From Chryseobacterium cheonjiense (GTDB lineage Bacteria; Bacteroidota; Bacteroidia; Flavobacteriales; Weeksellaceae): a stretch of DNA of 64,000 bases. A program made the position numbers and the translations under genes. The notes under the pieces are model-generated. The model was not told where the DNA came from and did not search any database. It worked only from the letters and a program-made list of their open reading frames with translations. The stretch spans positions 1,300,502 through 1,364,501 of the forward strand of contig NZ_JABBGF010000001.1 in NCBI RefSeq assembly GCF_012927265.1. The letters are read 5' to 3'. Shown here in pieces: positions 26,226 to 33,345 of this stretch. The first letter of the stretch is position 1. Each line of letters opens with the position of its first letter.

Positions 26226-27221
26226 ATGAGAAATTTTGTAAAAAACTACTGGGCTGTTTTTATTCCGGTTGCCGTACTTGCAGCAGCGCTTGTTTATCTC
26301 CTGAAAGAAAAATCTGAGGATACACCTAAAGATGCCATCATTGGTATGGTAGACGCCGAATTTGTTGACGTCTCGGCCTCTCTCCCCGGCCGTGTTCTGG
26401 AGATTCCTGTAAAGGAAGGAGATGAGGTAAAAGAAGGACAAACCGTAGCCCAGATGAAAACTTCTGAAATCGAGACCATCCAGTCTCAGGTTGCGGATGC
26501 CGTTGAAATTGCACGCAACCAGATGGATAAAGTAAACCGTGGGGTGGAGCCTGAAGTATTGGCGTCTGCCAAAAACCTTCAGCAGATTGCTCAGCAGCAG
26601 ATGGATCTGATGTCTAAAACCTACAGCCGTTTTCAGAATTTATATTCCGAAGGAGTTGTTTCCGGCCAGGAAAGGGATGTTATTTACTTTAAATATAAAG
26701 CCGCCCAGAAAGAACTGGAAACCGCAAAACTGAATGTACAGCTTCTGGAGAGAGGCAGCAATGATGAAATGAAAAACTCTGCACAGGCAATTCTCAATCA
26801 GGCAAAACAGGCGGAAAAGCTGACGCAGGAAATTAAAGATAATGCTTCTCTTAAAGCACCGGTATCGGGGAAGATATCAACCATCGTTTCCAATAAAGGT
26901 GAAATGGTGAATGCGGGATATCCGATGATGACCATTCAGAAGGATAATTCATTTTTCGTAAAGTTCAATCTTCGTCAGAATCAGATCTCAAGGGTCGATA
27001 AAGGAAGCCTGGTGATGATGAAAATACCGGGCTGTATACCTGAAACAATGAAAGGAAGAGTTTCAGAGCTTGCTCCGGCGCTGGGTTACGCAGACTGGGT
27101 TCCGGAAAAACAGAATGGGGAGTTCGAACTGAGAACCTTTCAGATCAAAGTGAAGCCGGAAAATCCGAACCGGGTAAAAGGCCTCCGTTCCGGAATGACG
27201 GCACAGCTTATATTACCGTAA
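26226..27221 (+). CDS. HlyD-family periplasmic adaptor
   Basis: A 331-residue membrane-fusion protein. A single N-terminal membrane anchor (YWAVFIPVAVLAAALVYLL, about 8-26) is followed by the first half of the lipoyl domain (DVSASLPGRVLEIPVKEGDEVKEGQTVAQMKT, about 50-80), a long coiled coil (about 85-205) and the second lipoyl half (LKAPVSGKISTIVSNKGEMVNAG). A beta-barrel follows and ends GLRSGMTAQLILP. It links the inner-membrane permeases to the TolC-like channel. It begins 74 bases after the TolC gene. It resembles the YhiI/EmrA-type adaptors of ABC-2 exporters. Confidence 0.88.
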   Translation: MRNFVKNYWAVFIPVAVLAAALVYLLKEKSEDTPKDAIIGMVDAEFVDVSASLPGRVLEIPVKEGDEVKEGQTVAQMKTSEIETIQSQVADAVEIARNQMDKVNRGVEPEVLASAKNLQQIAQQQMDLMSKTYSRFQNLYSEGVVSGQERDVIYFKYKAAQKELETAKLNVQLLERGSNDEMKNSAQAILNQAKQAEKLTQEIKDNASLKAPVSGKISTIVSNKGEMVNAGYPMMTIQKDNSFFVKFNLRQNQISRVDKGSLVMMKIPGCIPETMKGRVSELAPALGYADWVPEKQNGEFELRTFQIKVKPENPNRVKGLRSGMTAQLILP

Positions 27222-27237
27222 CTTAAATTATTACGAT

Positions 27238-28404
27238 TTGAAAAAAATCAGCATCATCATGGTACGCGAATGGAAACGGATTTTTTCGATTCCTAATTTC
27301 TATGTGATTTTGCTGGTCATTCCGCCGATTATTTTCCTATTTTACGGATTGATTTATCAGAAACAGTTTGCCAGAGAGCTTCCGATGGCAGTCTGGGATG
27401 AAGATGGTTCTTTCGTCTCAAGAACGCTCACTGATATGATGGAGCAGAATGATAATATTCATTTCACCCATGTTGTTTTTAGTAATGCGGAAATTGAAAA
27501 GCTGATGAAGGAAGGGAAAATTTTCGGTGCTGTTCATTTTCCGAAAAATATGGAAGCTGATGCCAAAAAAAATCATCAGTCGAACATCACATTATACACC
27601 AACGGCGCTTACCTTGTTCCGGCAAAAATGATCTACAAAGGCGCTGCCGAAATCATTATAAAAGGTGGCCTTGCGGTAGTACTGCAAAAGGCGGAAAAGC
27701 AGGGAATGGCTGCCGATAAAGCCAATACGCTTGTGCAGCCAATCAAACTCAACACGACGGTTCTCTATAATCCGGATTTTAATTATCAGCTGTACCTTAC
27801 TCCCGGGCTGGTAACCGTAGGTTTGCAGATGGCATTGATTGTAGCATCTGTCCTTATCCTTAATCTGGAATTTAAAAAAAAGACAATTGACAGTCTGCTG
27901 GATATTTCCAGTTCTTCTTCACAGATAATTATGGGGAAAATGCTTGCTCATCTCTGTATTGCATGGATTTTATTTATTCTGATCAGTTTCGTTGTATTTC
28001 CTGTTTTTGATCTTGGGAAGCCGGAAACGGATTTCAGTTTTTTCATATTGTATACATTACTCGCTCTGGCATGTATCGGAATCGGGATGATGCTTTCCGC
28101 CATTTCAGATAACCTGCTTTTTGTGGTGGATGTGGCTCTCTTTTTCACATCCCCCGCATTTGTATTCAGCGGTTTTACGTTTCCCCGCTGGGCGATGCCG
28201 TGGTATGATCAGCTGTATGCAGACATCATGCCTTATACCCATTTTCTGGACGGATTCATTAAGCTTTACTTCATGGAACTTCCGTTACGGTATGCCGCTC
28301 CGGAAATGGTTAAGCTGATGCTTTTTATAGGGATCACATTTCCGGTTGCTATTGTGTTTTTTCAGAGAAAAGTCAATCAGTATCTAAAAAAAATGCGGTC
28401 ATGA
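27238..28404 (+). CDS. ABC-2 type permease, first of two (TTG start)
   Basis: A 388-residue inner-membrane protein starting at TTG (27238); no ATG lies close enough to give the N-terminal MKKISIIMVREWKRIF start. Topology is one N-terminal segment (FYVILLVIPPIIFLFYGLIY), a large extracytoplasmic domain (about 40-180) and five C-terminal segments, as in ABC2_membrane_3. The region VFSGFTFPRWAMPWYDQLYADIMPYTHFLDGFIKLYF is the family's re-entrant signature. It pairs with the next permease as a heterodimer. No ATP-binding subunit is encoded in the operon. Confidence 0.82.
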   Translation: MKKISIIMVREWKRIFSIPNFYVILLVIPPIIFLFYGLIYQKQFARELPMAVWDEDGSFVSRTLTDMMEQNDNIHFTHVVFSNAEIEKLMKEGKIFGAVHFPKNMEADAKKNHQSNITLYTNGAYLVPAKMIYKGAAEIIIKGGLAVVLQKAEKQGMAADKANTLVQPIKLNTTVLYNPDFNYQLYLTPGLVTVGLQMALIVASVLILNLEFKKKTIDSLLDISSSSSQIIMGKMLAHLCIAWILFILISFVVFPVFDLGKPETDFSFFILYTLLALACIGIGMMLSAISDNLLFVVDVALFFTSPAFVFSGFTFPRWAMPWYDQLYADIMPYTHFLDGFIKLYFMELPLRYAAPEMVKLMLFIGITFPVAIVFFQRKVNQYLKKMRS

Positions 28405-29555
28405 AAGATATCTTTACCATTTTGAAAAGGGAAATGCGGAATATTTCAAAAGATTCAAGCTTATTTCTCATTTTGCTGATTGCTCCTGTTTTATATGCTT
28501 TTATGTACGGCAGCATTTACCTGAATAAAGGCGAAGAGAAAGTAAAGCTTGCCCTGATTGATGATGACGGTACTGTTGTTTCCCGGCTGCTTACCGAACA
28601 GCTCAATGCAACTCCGATGATTGAAATTGTTCCGGCTTCTAATATCTCGGAAGCTCAGGAGAAAATGCATCAGGGTGAGGTGGAAGGTTATTTTTATATT
28701 CAGAAAGATCTTGAAAAATATATTTTTTCCCAAAAGCAGGCAAACGTAAACCTGGTTTTGAACGCCTCACGCTTTCTGCCTTCCAGTGACTTACTCAGCA
28801 CCGTAACCAAAGTCTGCCTTACTGTTGGAGCCGGTGTTCGGAAGACTTATTTCAACAAGCAGGGGATGAGTGAGGATGAATCCATGAAAATGACCAATCC
28901 CATTAATATGGATTATCGGCCTCTGTATAATTCGAGTATGACATATGGTTCTTTTCTCTTGCCGGGGCTGCTCGCCATTATCCTGCAGCAGACTTTGCTG
29001 ATAGGTGTTGCCGCGGGGTTTACCTCAGAAAGGGAACAAAAAAAATTAGGTGAACTTTACCGGATTTCGGGATTCAGTATTTCAAAGTTAATATTGGGAA
29101 AAGGAATTCTGTATCTGTGTATTTTTATGATCTTCGGGATGTTTTTTGCCACAGTTAATTTTTCGGTTTTCGGAGTTTCAGTCAGAGGAAGTTTTATTGA
29201 TCTGGCTTTCATTACCACAATATTCATTTCTTCTGTAATTGTACTGGGAATGCTGATCGGGAGCTTTTTCAGAAGCAAGCTTTTTGCGTTCCAGGTATTG
29301 GTGTTTTCTTCTTATCCTATATTTTTGATCACAGGATACTCCATGCCGTATCAGTCATTGCCGTCTGTAATTCAGATAATGTCAAATCTTATTCCCACTT
29401 CGCCATTCCTTAAAGTTTATATCTCAATTGTTCAGGCAGGAGGATCAGTTGCAGATAATATTGATGCTGTAATACATCTTCTGATCCTGCTTCTGATCCT
29501 GACGATTCTTTTATTTTTAAGGGTAAAATATATTCTTAAGCACGATCAGAAATAG
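28401..29555 (+). CDS. ABC-2 type permease, second of two
   Basis: A 384-residue paralogue of the preceding permease with the same layout: N-terminal segment (FLILLIAPVLYAFMYGSIYL), extracytoplasmic domain with LALIDDDGTVVSRLLTEQL, and C-terminal segments including LLPGLLAIILQQTLLIGVAAGF and the signature LITGYSMPYQSLPSVIQIMSNLIPTSPFLKVYI. Its ATG overlaps the previous stop (ATGA), so translation is coupled and stoichiometric expression expected. With TolC- and HlyD-like partners it would export a drug, lipid or small molecule across both membranes. Substrate unknown. Confidence 0.82.
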   Translation: MKDIFTILKREMRNISKDSSLFLILLIAPVLYAFMYGSIYLNKGEEKVKLALIDDDGTVVSRLLTEQLNATPMIEIVPASNISEAQEKMHQGEVEGYFYIQKDLEKYIFSQKQANVNLVLNASRFLPSSDLLSTVTKVCLTVGAGVRKTYFNKQGMSEDESMKMTNPINMDYRPLYNSSMTYGSFLLPGLLAIILQQTLLIGVAAGFTSEREQKKLGELYRISGFSISKLILGKGILYLCIFMIFGMFFATVNFSVFGVSVRGSFIDLAFITTIFISSVIVLGMLIGSFFRSKLFAFQVLVFSSYPIFLITGYSMPYQSLPSVIQIMSNLIPTSPFLKVYISIVQAGGSVADNIDAVIHLLILLLILTILLFLRVKYILKHDQK

Positions 29556-29570
29556 CATCTATTCATTAAA

Positions 29571-29745
29571 CCGCAAAAGACACAGAAGGTTTGAGCACTA
29601 TACTTTAAGTATAATAAAAAAGAACCTCAAAGTCTTAAAAATCCTTGATTTTTATTTTAAAGCCTTTTATTATTAACGACCAAAGACAAGATAACTTTTG
29701 TCTCTTTTGGCTTCGTCCAACCTTCGGTTTGCAGTTAAGTTTAAA
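29571..29745. repeat. Decayed inverted-repeat intergenic element
   Basis: The spacer between the export operon and the anion carrier starts with CCGCAAAAGACACAGA and ends with a degenerate inverted match, TTGTCTCTTTTGGC. Flavobacteriia genomes carry many dispersed intergenic elements of the style CCACAAAGGCACAAAG; this looks like a worn copy. No gene lies inside. Confidence 0.35.
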
Positions 29746-29759
29746 TCATTTTTAAATTA

Positions 29760-31190
29760 TTAATAATATCCTAAAACTTTCATCCAAAGACCACCAAGCC
29801 CCATATAAATAACTAAAAGTACGATTCCGATTTCAAGACCGCGCAGCCACCAGGATTTCAGATCGACATAGCCGCTTCCAAAAAACACCGGTGCTGGACC
29901 ATGTCCGTAATGTGTCAGCACTCCGTAAATTGATCCTAAAAACCCCAGCATCATGGCTAAAAGCATAGGCGGAATTCCTACGGCAACGCCCACTCCCAGC
30001 AATGCGGCATACATGGCTGCCACATGAGCGGTAGCACTGGCAAAAATATAATGACTGAAGAAATATACCAGAACAATTACGGGAAAAGCGACAGTCCAGG
30101 TCATTCCACCGATTTTCTGTTTAATGAGATCGCTGAACCAGCCAATGAATCCGAGTTCATTTAATGAGCTTGCCATCATCACCAAAACAGCGAACCATAC
30201 AATTGTATCCCATGCGCCTTTCTCAGATTTTACATCTTCCCACGTGAGTACTGATGTCAGTAAAAGTAACGTAAGACCGATAAAAGCAGTGGTAGTCGCA
30301 TCAATGGACAGGCTGCCCCCGAAGATCCAGAGAACAAGTAGAATAAAAAATGCCAACAGCATAAGCCATTCGTTTTTGCTGATGGGTCCCATTTCCTTCA
30401 GCTTTTCGGCGGCCATTCTTGGGGCATCACCTGTTTTTTTCAATTCAGGCGGATAGAGTTTATATAAAACAAGCGGAACAATAAAAAATGCGGCCAATCC
30501 CGGAATAAAACCGGCAGCAGCCCAGGACATCCAGGTGATATTGATGCCGAGATTGGCTGCAAATTTCTGACACATCGGGTTACTAGCCGTTCCCGTTAAG
30601 AACATGGATGATGAGATCAGATTCATATAATAACTGTTTAGTGTAAGGTATGAACCTAATTTCCTGTGGGTTTCCGGTTTTTCCGGTACCGAATCGAAGC
30701 TTGTGGCCATCGATTTCATAATGGGGTAAATAATCCCTCCGCCTCTTGCCGTATTGCTCGGAATTGCCGGAGCAAGACAGACATCTGCCAAACCTAATCC
30801 GTACGCCAGTCCCAAAGAACTTTTACCGAAAATTCTTATGAATAAAAATGCAATCCTGTTTCCTAGGCCTGTTTTGATAAATCCTCTTGCTATAAAGAAT
30901 GATATTCCGATTAACCATATTACTTTATCGCCAAACCCTGAAAGTGCCTTGGTAATTGATTTTCCTGCCTCTCCCGGAGCTAAGACCTGTGTAAAAGCCG
31001 TAAAGCCAATGGCCATCATACACATGGTACCCATTGGTGCCGCTTTAAGGATTATGCCTAAAATAGTCGCAGCAAAAATTGCAAAAAGATGCCATGCATT
31101 GTCGCTTACGCCTTCCGGAACGGGAATAAACCAGATAACGAGTGCTACTGCAAAGGTTATCGCAACATTTTTACTATTTATTTCTTTCAT
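29760..31190 (-). CDS. DASS/SLC13-family anion carrier (di- or tricarboxylate:Na+ symporter)
   Basis: A 476-residue inner-membrane transporter with about 12 hydrophobic segments. The two family Ser-Asn-Thr type motifs are present: APAIPSNTARGGGI (about 142-155, first Na+/carboxylate loop) and the TGTASNP region near 207. The C-terminal FASATAHVAAMYA and VLTHYGHGPAPVFFGSGYV match the CitT/SodiT branch. Expected substrates are succinate, malate, fumarate, citrate or similar anions. It follows the porin gene by 18 bases on the same strand, so outer-membrane pore and inner-membrane carrier are probably made together. Confidence 0.85.
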   Translation of the reverse strand: MKEINSKNVAITFAVALVIWFIPVPEGVSDNAWHLFAIFAATILGIILKAAPMGTMCMMAIGFTAFTQVLAPGEAGKSITKALSGFGDKVIWLIGISFFIARGFIKTGLGNRIAFLFIRIFGKSSLGLAYGLGLADVCLAPAIPSNTARGGGIIYPIMKSMATSFDSVPEKPETHRKLGSYLTLNSYYMNLISSSMFLTGTASNPMCQKFAANLGINITWMSWAAAGFIPGLAAFFIVPLVLYKLYPPELKKTGDAPRMAAEKLKEMGPISKNEWLMLLAFFILLVLWIFGGSLSIDATTTAFIGLTLLLLTSVLTWEDVKSEKGAWDTIVWFAVLVMMASSLNELGFIGWFSDLIKQKIGGMTWTVAFPVIVLVYFFSHYIFASATAHVAAMYAALLGVGVAVGIPPMLLAMMLGFLGSIYGVLTHYGHGPAPVFFGSGYVDLKSWWLRGLEIGIVLLVIYMGLGGLWMKVLGYY

Positions 31191-31208
31191 GATGGTTGAG
31201 TTTTATAT

Positions 31209-32360
31209 TTAGAATCTGCTCTGAACCTGAATGATAAAGAGGTTATTGTTGTACTGTGTTGTATTTTCTATTTGATGTTTATAACGGTCGAACTGCATTC
31301 CCAACTGAATTCTGGCTCCGTAATTTTTGAGGAATTCGAGGCCGAACATAGGAGTAATGGTCTGCCTAGGATTTGAATTTAGTCTAAAGTTGGTATCTAA
31401 ATATTCATACCGACAGGAAAGTTCGAAAGCACTCAGGTTTCTGTGGTTAATTTCGTACCGTATATTGGGCAGAAAATAAGCCCCTCTTATTAAATATTCG
31501 TCAGGATTCTGAGACCTCGTTTCCGGATCTGCTGCAAAATAGAGCGGGTGATTGGTGGCCTGTTTTGCCTCAAGCTGCATATCCAGGCTCCACCTGGGAT
31601 CAAACTTGATCAGTGAACTGACATCGACTCCTACCGCATATATTTTTTTACCAAAGACTTCACCGATTCCACCATTTAAGCCGAGATTAAGGTTGTATTT
31701 TTTTGAGAATCCGAATACAAGACGGGTTGAATATTGTTTGCCATTATCATTATCATTAATCTGGTTTTTGCCATTGCCATTTACTACAGAAATACCATAC
31801 TGAAAAGGAATTGTTCCCAGATTGAGCTGCCCTGTTGCAGAAAGCCCGATCTGAAAACTTGTCCATCCCAGTTTTCCAAATTCGGTATACTGATTAGACC
31901 AGTCCAGTGATTTAATGATATCGATAGGGTAGGTCTCTTCAAGCCCGAACCAGGGACGAAACTGCCCTACCGTAAAGGCGAGTTTGGGATTGAATGTATA
32001 TTTTAAGTATGCATTTTCGAGGACTCTTGATTTAGGGTCGTTTTTAAAATCTGCAAGATTTGCAAGAGCTACAACTTCTGTTCGTTTACTGATCTGAGCA
32101 CGCATCTGGACTCTCATGTATTTGATCATAAAATTATTATCAGTACCGCTGTGATCAGAATGATGCAGACCATTGACATCTACATCTTTACTCATCCCAA
32201 CCAGATAGCGTGCCTGAAAGAGGCCTTTGACCTGAATCTGGGGATACTTAATATTTTCCTGTTCCGGGGGGCTGTATAAGGAATCCGGTTTTTGACCGGC
32301 AGTTATGCAGAAAAGCATTATGAAGAAAAATAGCACAGCCTTTTTTATTAGAAAAGCCAT
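31209..32360 (-). CDS. Outer-membrane porin, OprO/OprP-like
   Basis: A 383-residue porin with signal peptide 1-22 (ends TAGQ). The first mature strand IQVKGLFQARYLVGMSKDVD and the region RVLENAYLKYTFNPKLAFTVGQFRPWFGLEE are characteristic of the phosphate-selective porin O/P family, though Bacteroidota members mostly pass other anions. The last strand ends IQVQSRF with a C-terminal Phe as expected for barrel assembly. It is the first gene of a two-gene unit with the anion carrier, so it likely admits the same carboxylates (inference from position). A leader ORF lies 59 bases upstream. Confidence 0.8.
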   Translation of the reverse strand: MAFLIKKAVLFFFIMLFCITAGQKPDSLYSPPEQENIKYPQIQVKGLFQARYLVGMSKDVDVNGLHHSDHSGTDNNFMIKYMRVQMRAQISKRTEVVALANLADFKNDPKSRVLENAYLKYTFNPKLAFTVGQFRPWFGLEETYPIDIIKSLDWSNQYTEFGKLGWTSFQIGLSATGQLNLGTIPFQYGISVVNGNGKNQINDNDNGKQYSTRLVFGFSKKYNLNLGLNGGIGEVFGKKIYAVGVDVSSLIKFDPRWSLDMQLEAKQATNHPLYFAADPETRSQNPDEYLIRGAYFLPNIRYEINHRNLSAFELSCRYEYLDTNFRLNSNPRQTITPMFGLEFLKNYGARIQLGMQFDRYKHQIENTTQYNNNLFIIQVQSRF

Positions 32361-32419
32361 AGGTTATAGTTTTTGGTGAAAGGTGTTTATGCTGAATATA
32401 GTCCTAAAACTCGAAGGTT

Positions 32420-32539
32420 TTAATCACGTAAAGCGGGAGTGACTCCGCTGAATGTCGTAAAGTTGTTCCGGACAGGCTCCGTTGTCCATGGCCTGCGGGA
32501 AGAGTAGCTGAATAGCAGACTCAGGTAAAATTTGTTCAT
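32420..32539 (-). CDS. Short GC-rich leader ORF or structured leader of the porin operon
   Basis: A 39-residue ORF (MNKFYLSLLFSYSSRRPW, then a polar tail ending GVTPALRD), stop 59 bases before the porin ATG. Its last 100 bases are distinctly richer in GC than the spacer around them and contain several small stems (GGACA/TGTCC, CAGGC/GCCTG, GCGGAGT/ACTCCCGC) and the direct repeat CTTTACG. Either the peptide or the RNA fold may be what is conserved. Possible roles are an attenuation leader or riboswitch-like element, neither proved. No known RNA family is recognised. Confidence 0.4.
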   Translation of the reverse strand: MNKFYLSLLFSYSSRRPWTTEPVRNNFTTFSGVTPALRD

Positions 32540-32866
32540 GATATAGTATTTTGTGGTGATTCTATTTAATAATTATAAAATAGTATCGGATTGGTGAAAT
32601 AAATGTAGTGAAATATTTTGATACCACATTACTATATTGCATATAATTTACCGTATCAAAATGCAGGAATGACAGCAGTGTATTTTGGAAGAAAGATAAT
32701 TTCAGGAATTGAAATTTCTCAAGAAAAAAAACCGGACCAATTATTTCCGGATTGATAAATTGTTGTATAGGAGTTCAGTCATTGATATGGTATTCAGATC
32801 AAAACATACGGATTCATGAGAATGGATCTTCTGTGCCTGACCAAACTCTATACGTAAGGCGTGTAA
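32540..32866. other. Spacer upstream of the leader, nothing recognised
   Basis: About 325 bases, AT-rich. The porin operon promoter should lie here, but no good TAnnTTTG element was seen on the minus strand. No open frame of quality. Confidence 0.35.
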
Positions 32867-33226
32867 TTAATTAAGTTCATAATTAAAAATAATCAGACTC
32901 AACATGAAGTGGATATAATTCTGGTCGGCTTCTTTTCTGTTGATCAGTTTATTTTTATAGTCGTAAGAATTTAAGACTCTTGATAATTGTTGATAAGTCT
33001 CAAATTTGTCGTCTTTAATTTTTACTCTGAGATTTCCGTCTCTTCTTTTGATAATTTCATCATCCAGTGTTCTTAACTTGAAGATAACCTCACATAATTT
33101 AGGATTGAAATTCATTTTCCCGGTATATCTTTCAATAATATTTACCTTGAATGCATCGAATTTTATGGTGTTAAAAACAAGATTAGAGCCAGACTCCTGT
33201 GTGTTGAGCTCAAGCGTGTAGTTCAT
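32867..33226 (-). CDS. Hypothetical protein
   Basis: A 119-residue soluble, charged protein. The first 65 residues alternate in beta-like fashion (NYTLELNTQESGSNLVFNTIKFDAFKV, then NPKLCEVIFKLRTLDDEII). The last 50 look helical (KFETYQQLSRVLNSYDYKNKLINRKEADQNYIHFMLSLIIF). No signal peptide. Family not recognised. It lies 119 bases beyond the usher-like gene on the same strand and might be the last gene of that cluster, but the gap and lack of a signal peptide make this unsure. Confidence 0.5.
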   Translation of the reverse strand: MNYTLELNTQESGSNLVFNTIKFDAFKVNIIERYTGKMNFNPKLCEVIFKLRTLDDEIIKRRDGNLRVKIKDDKFETYQQLSRVLNSYDYKNKLINRKEADQNYIHFMLSLIIFNYELN

Positions 33227-33345
33227 AAATTTAAATTTAGTACAAATGTAATCAGAAGCTGAAAAAATTCAAAATAATTCGATCAACTAATGTACCATTT
33301 ATAGTGATTTTATTTTTTAATTCTTTTAAAGGTGGTCAGAGCGTG

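Noticed and set aside
30124..31212. Open frames antisense to the anion carrier
   Set aside because: They are Ser/Pro-rich shadows of a well-supported membrane transporter gene and show no family features.
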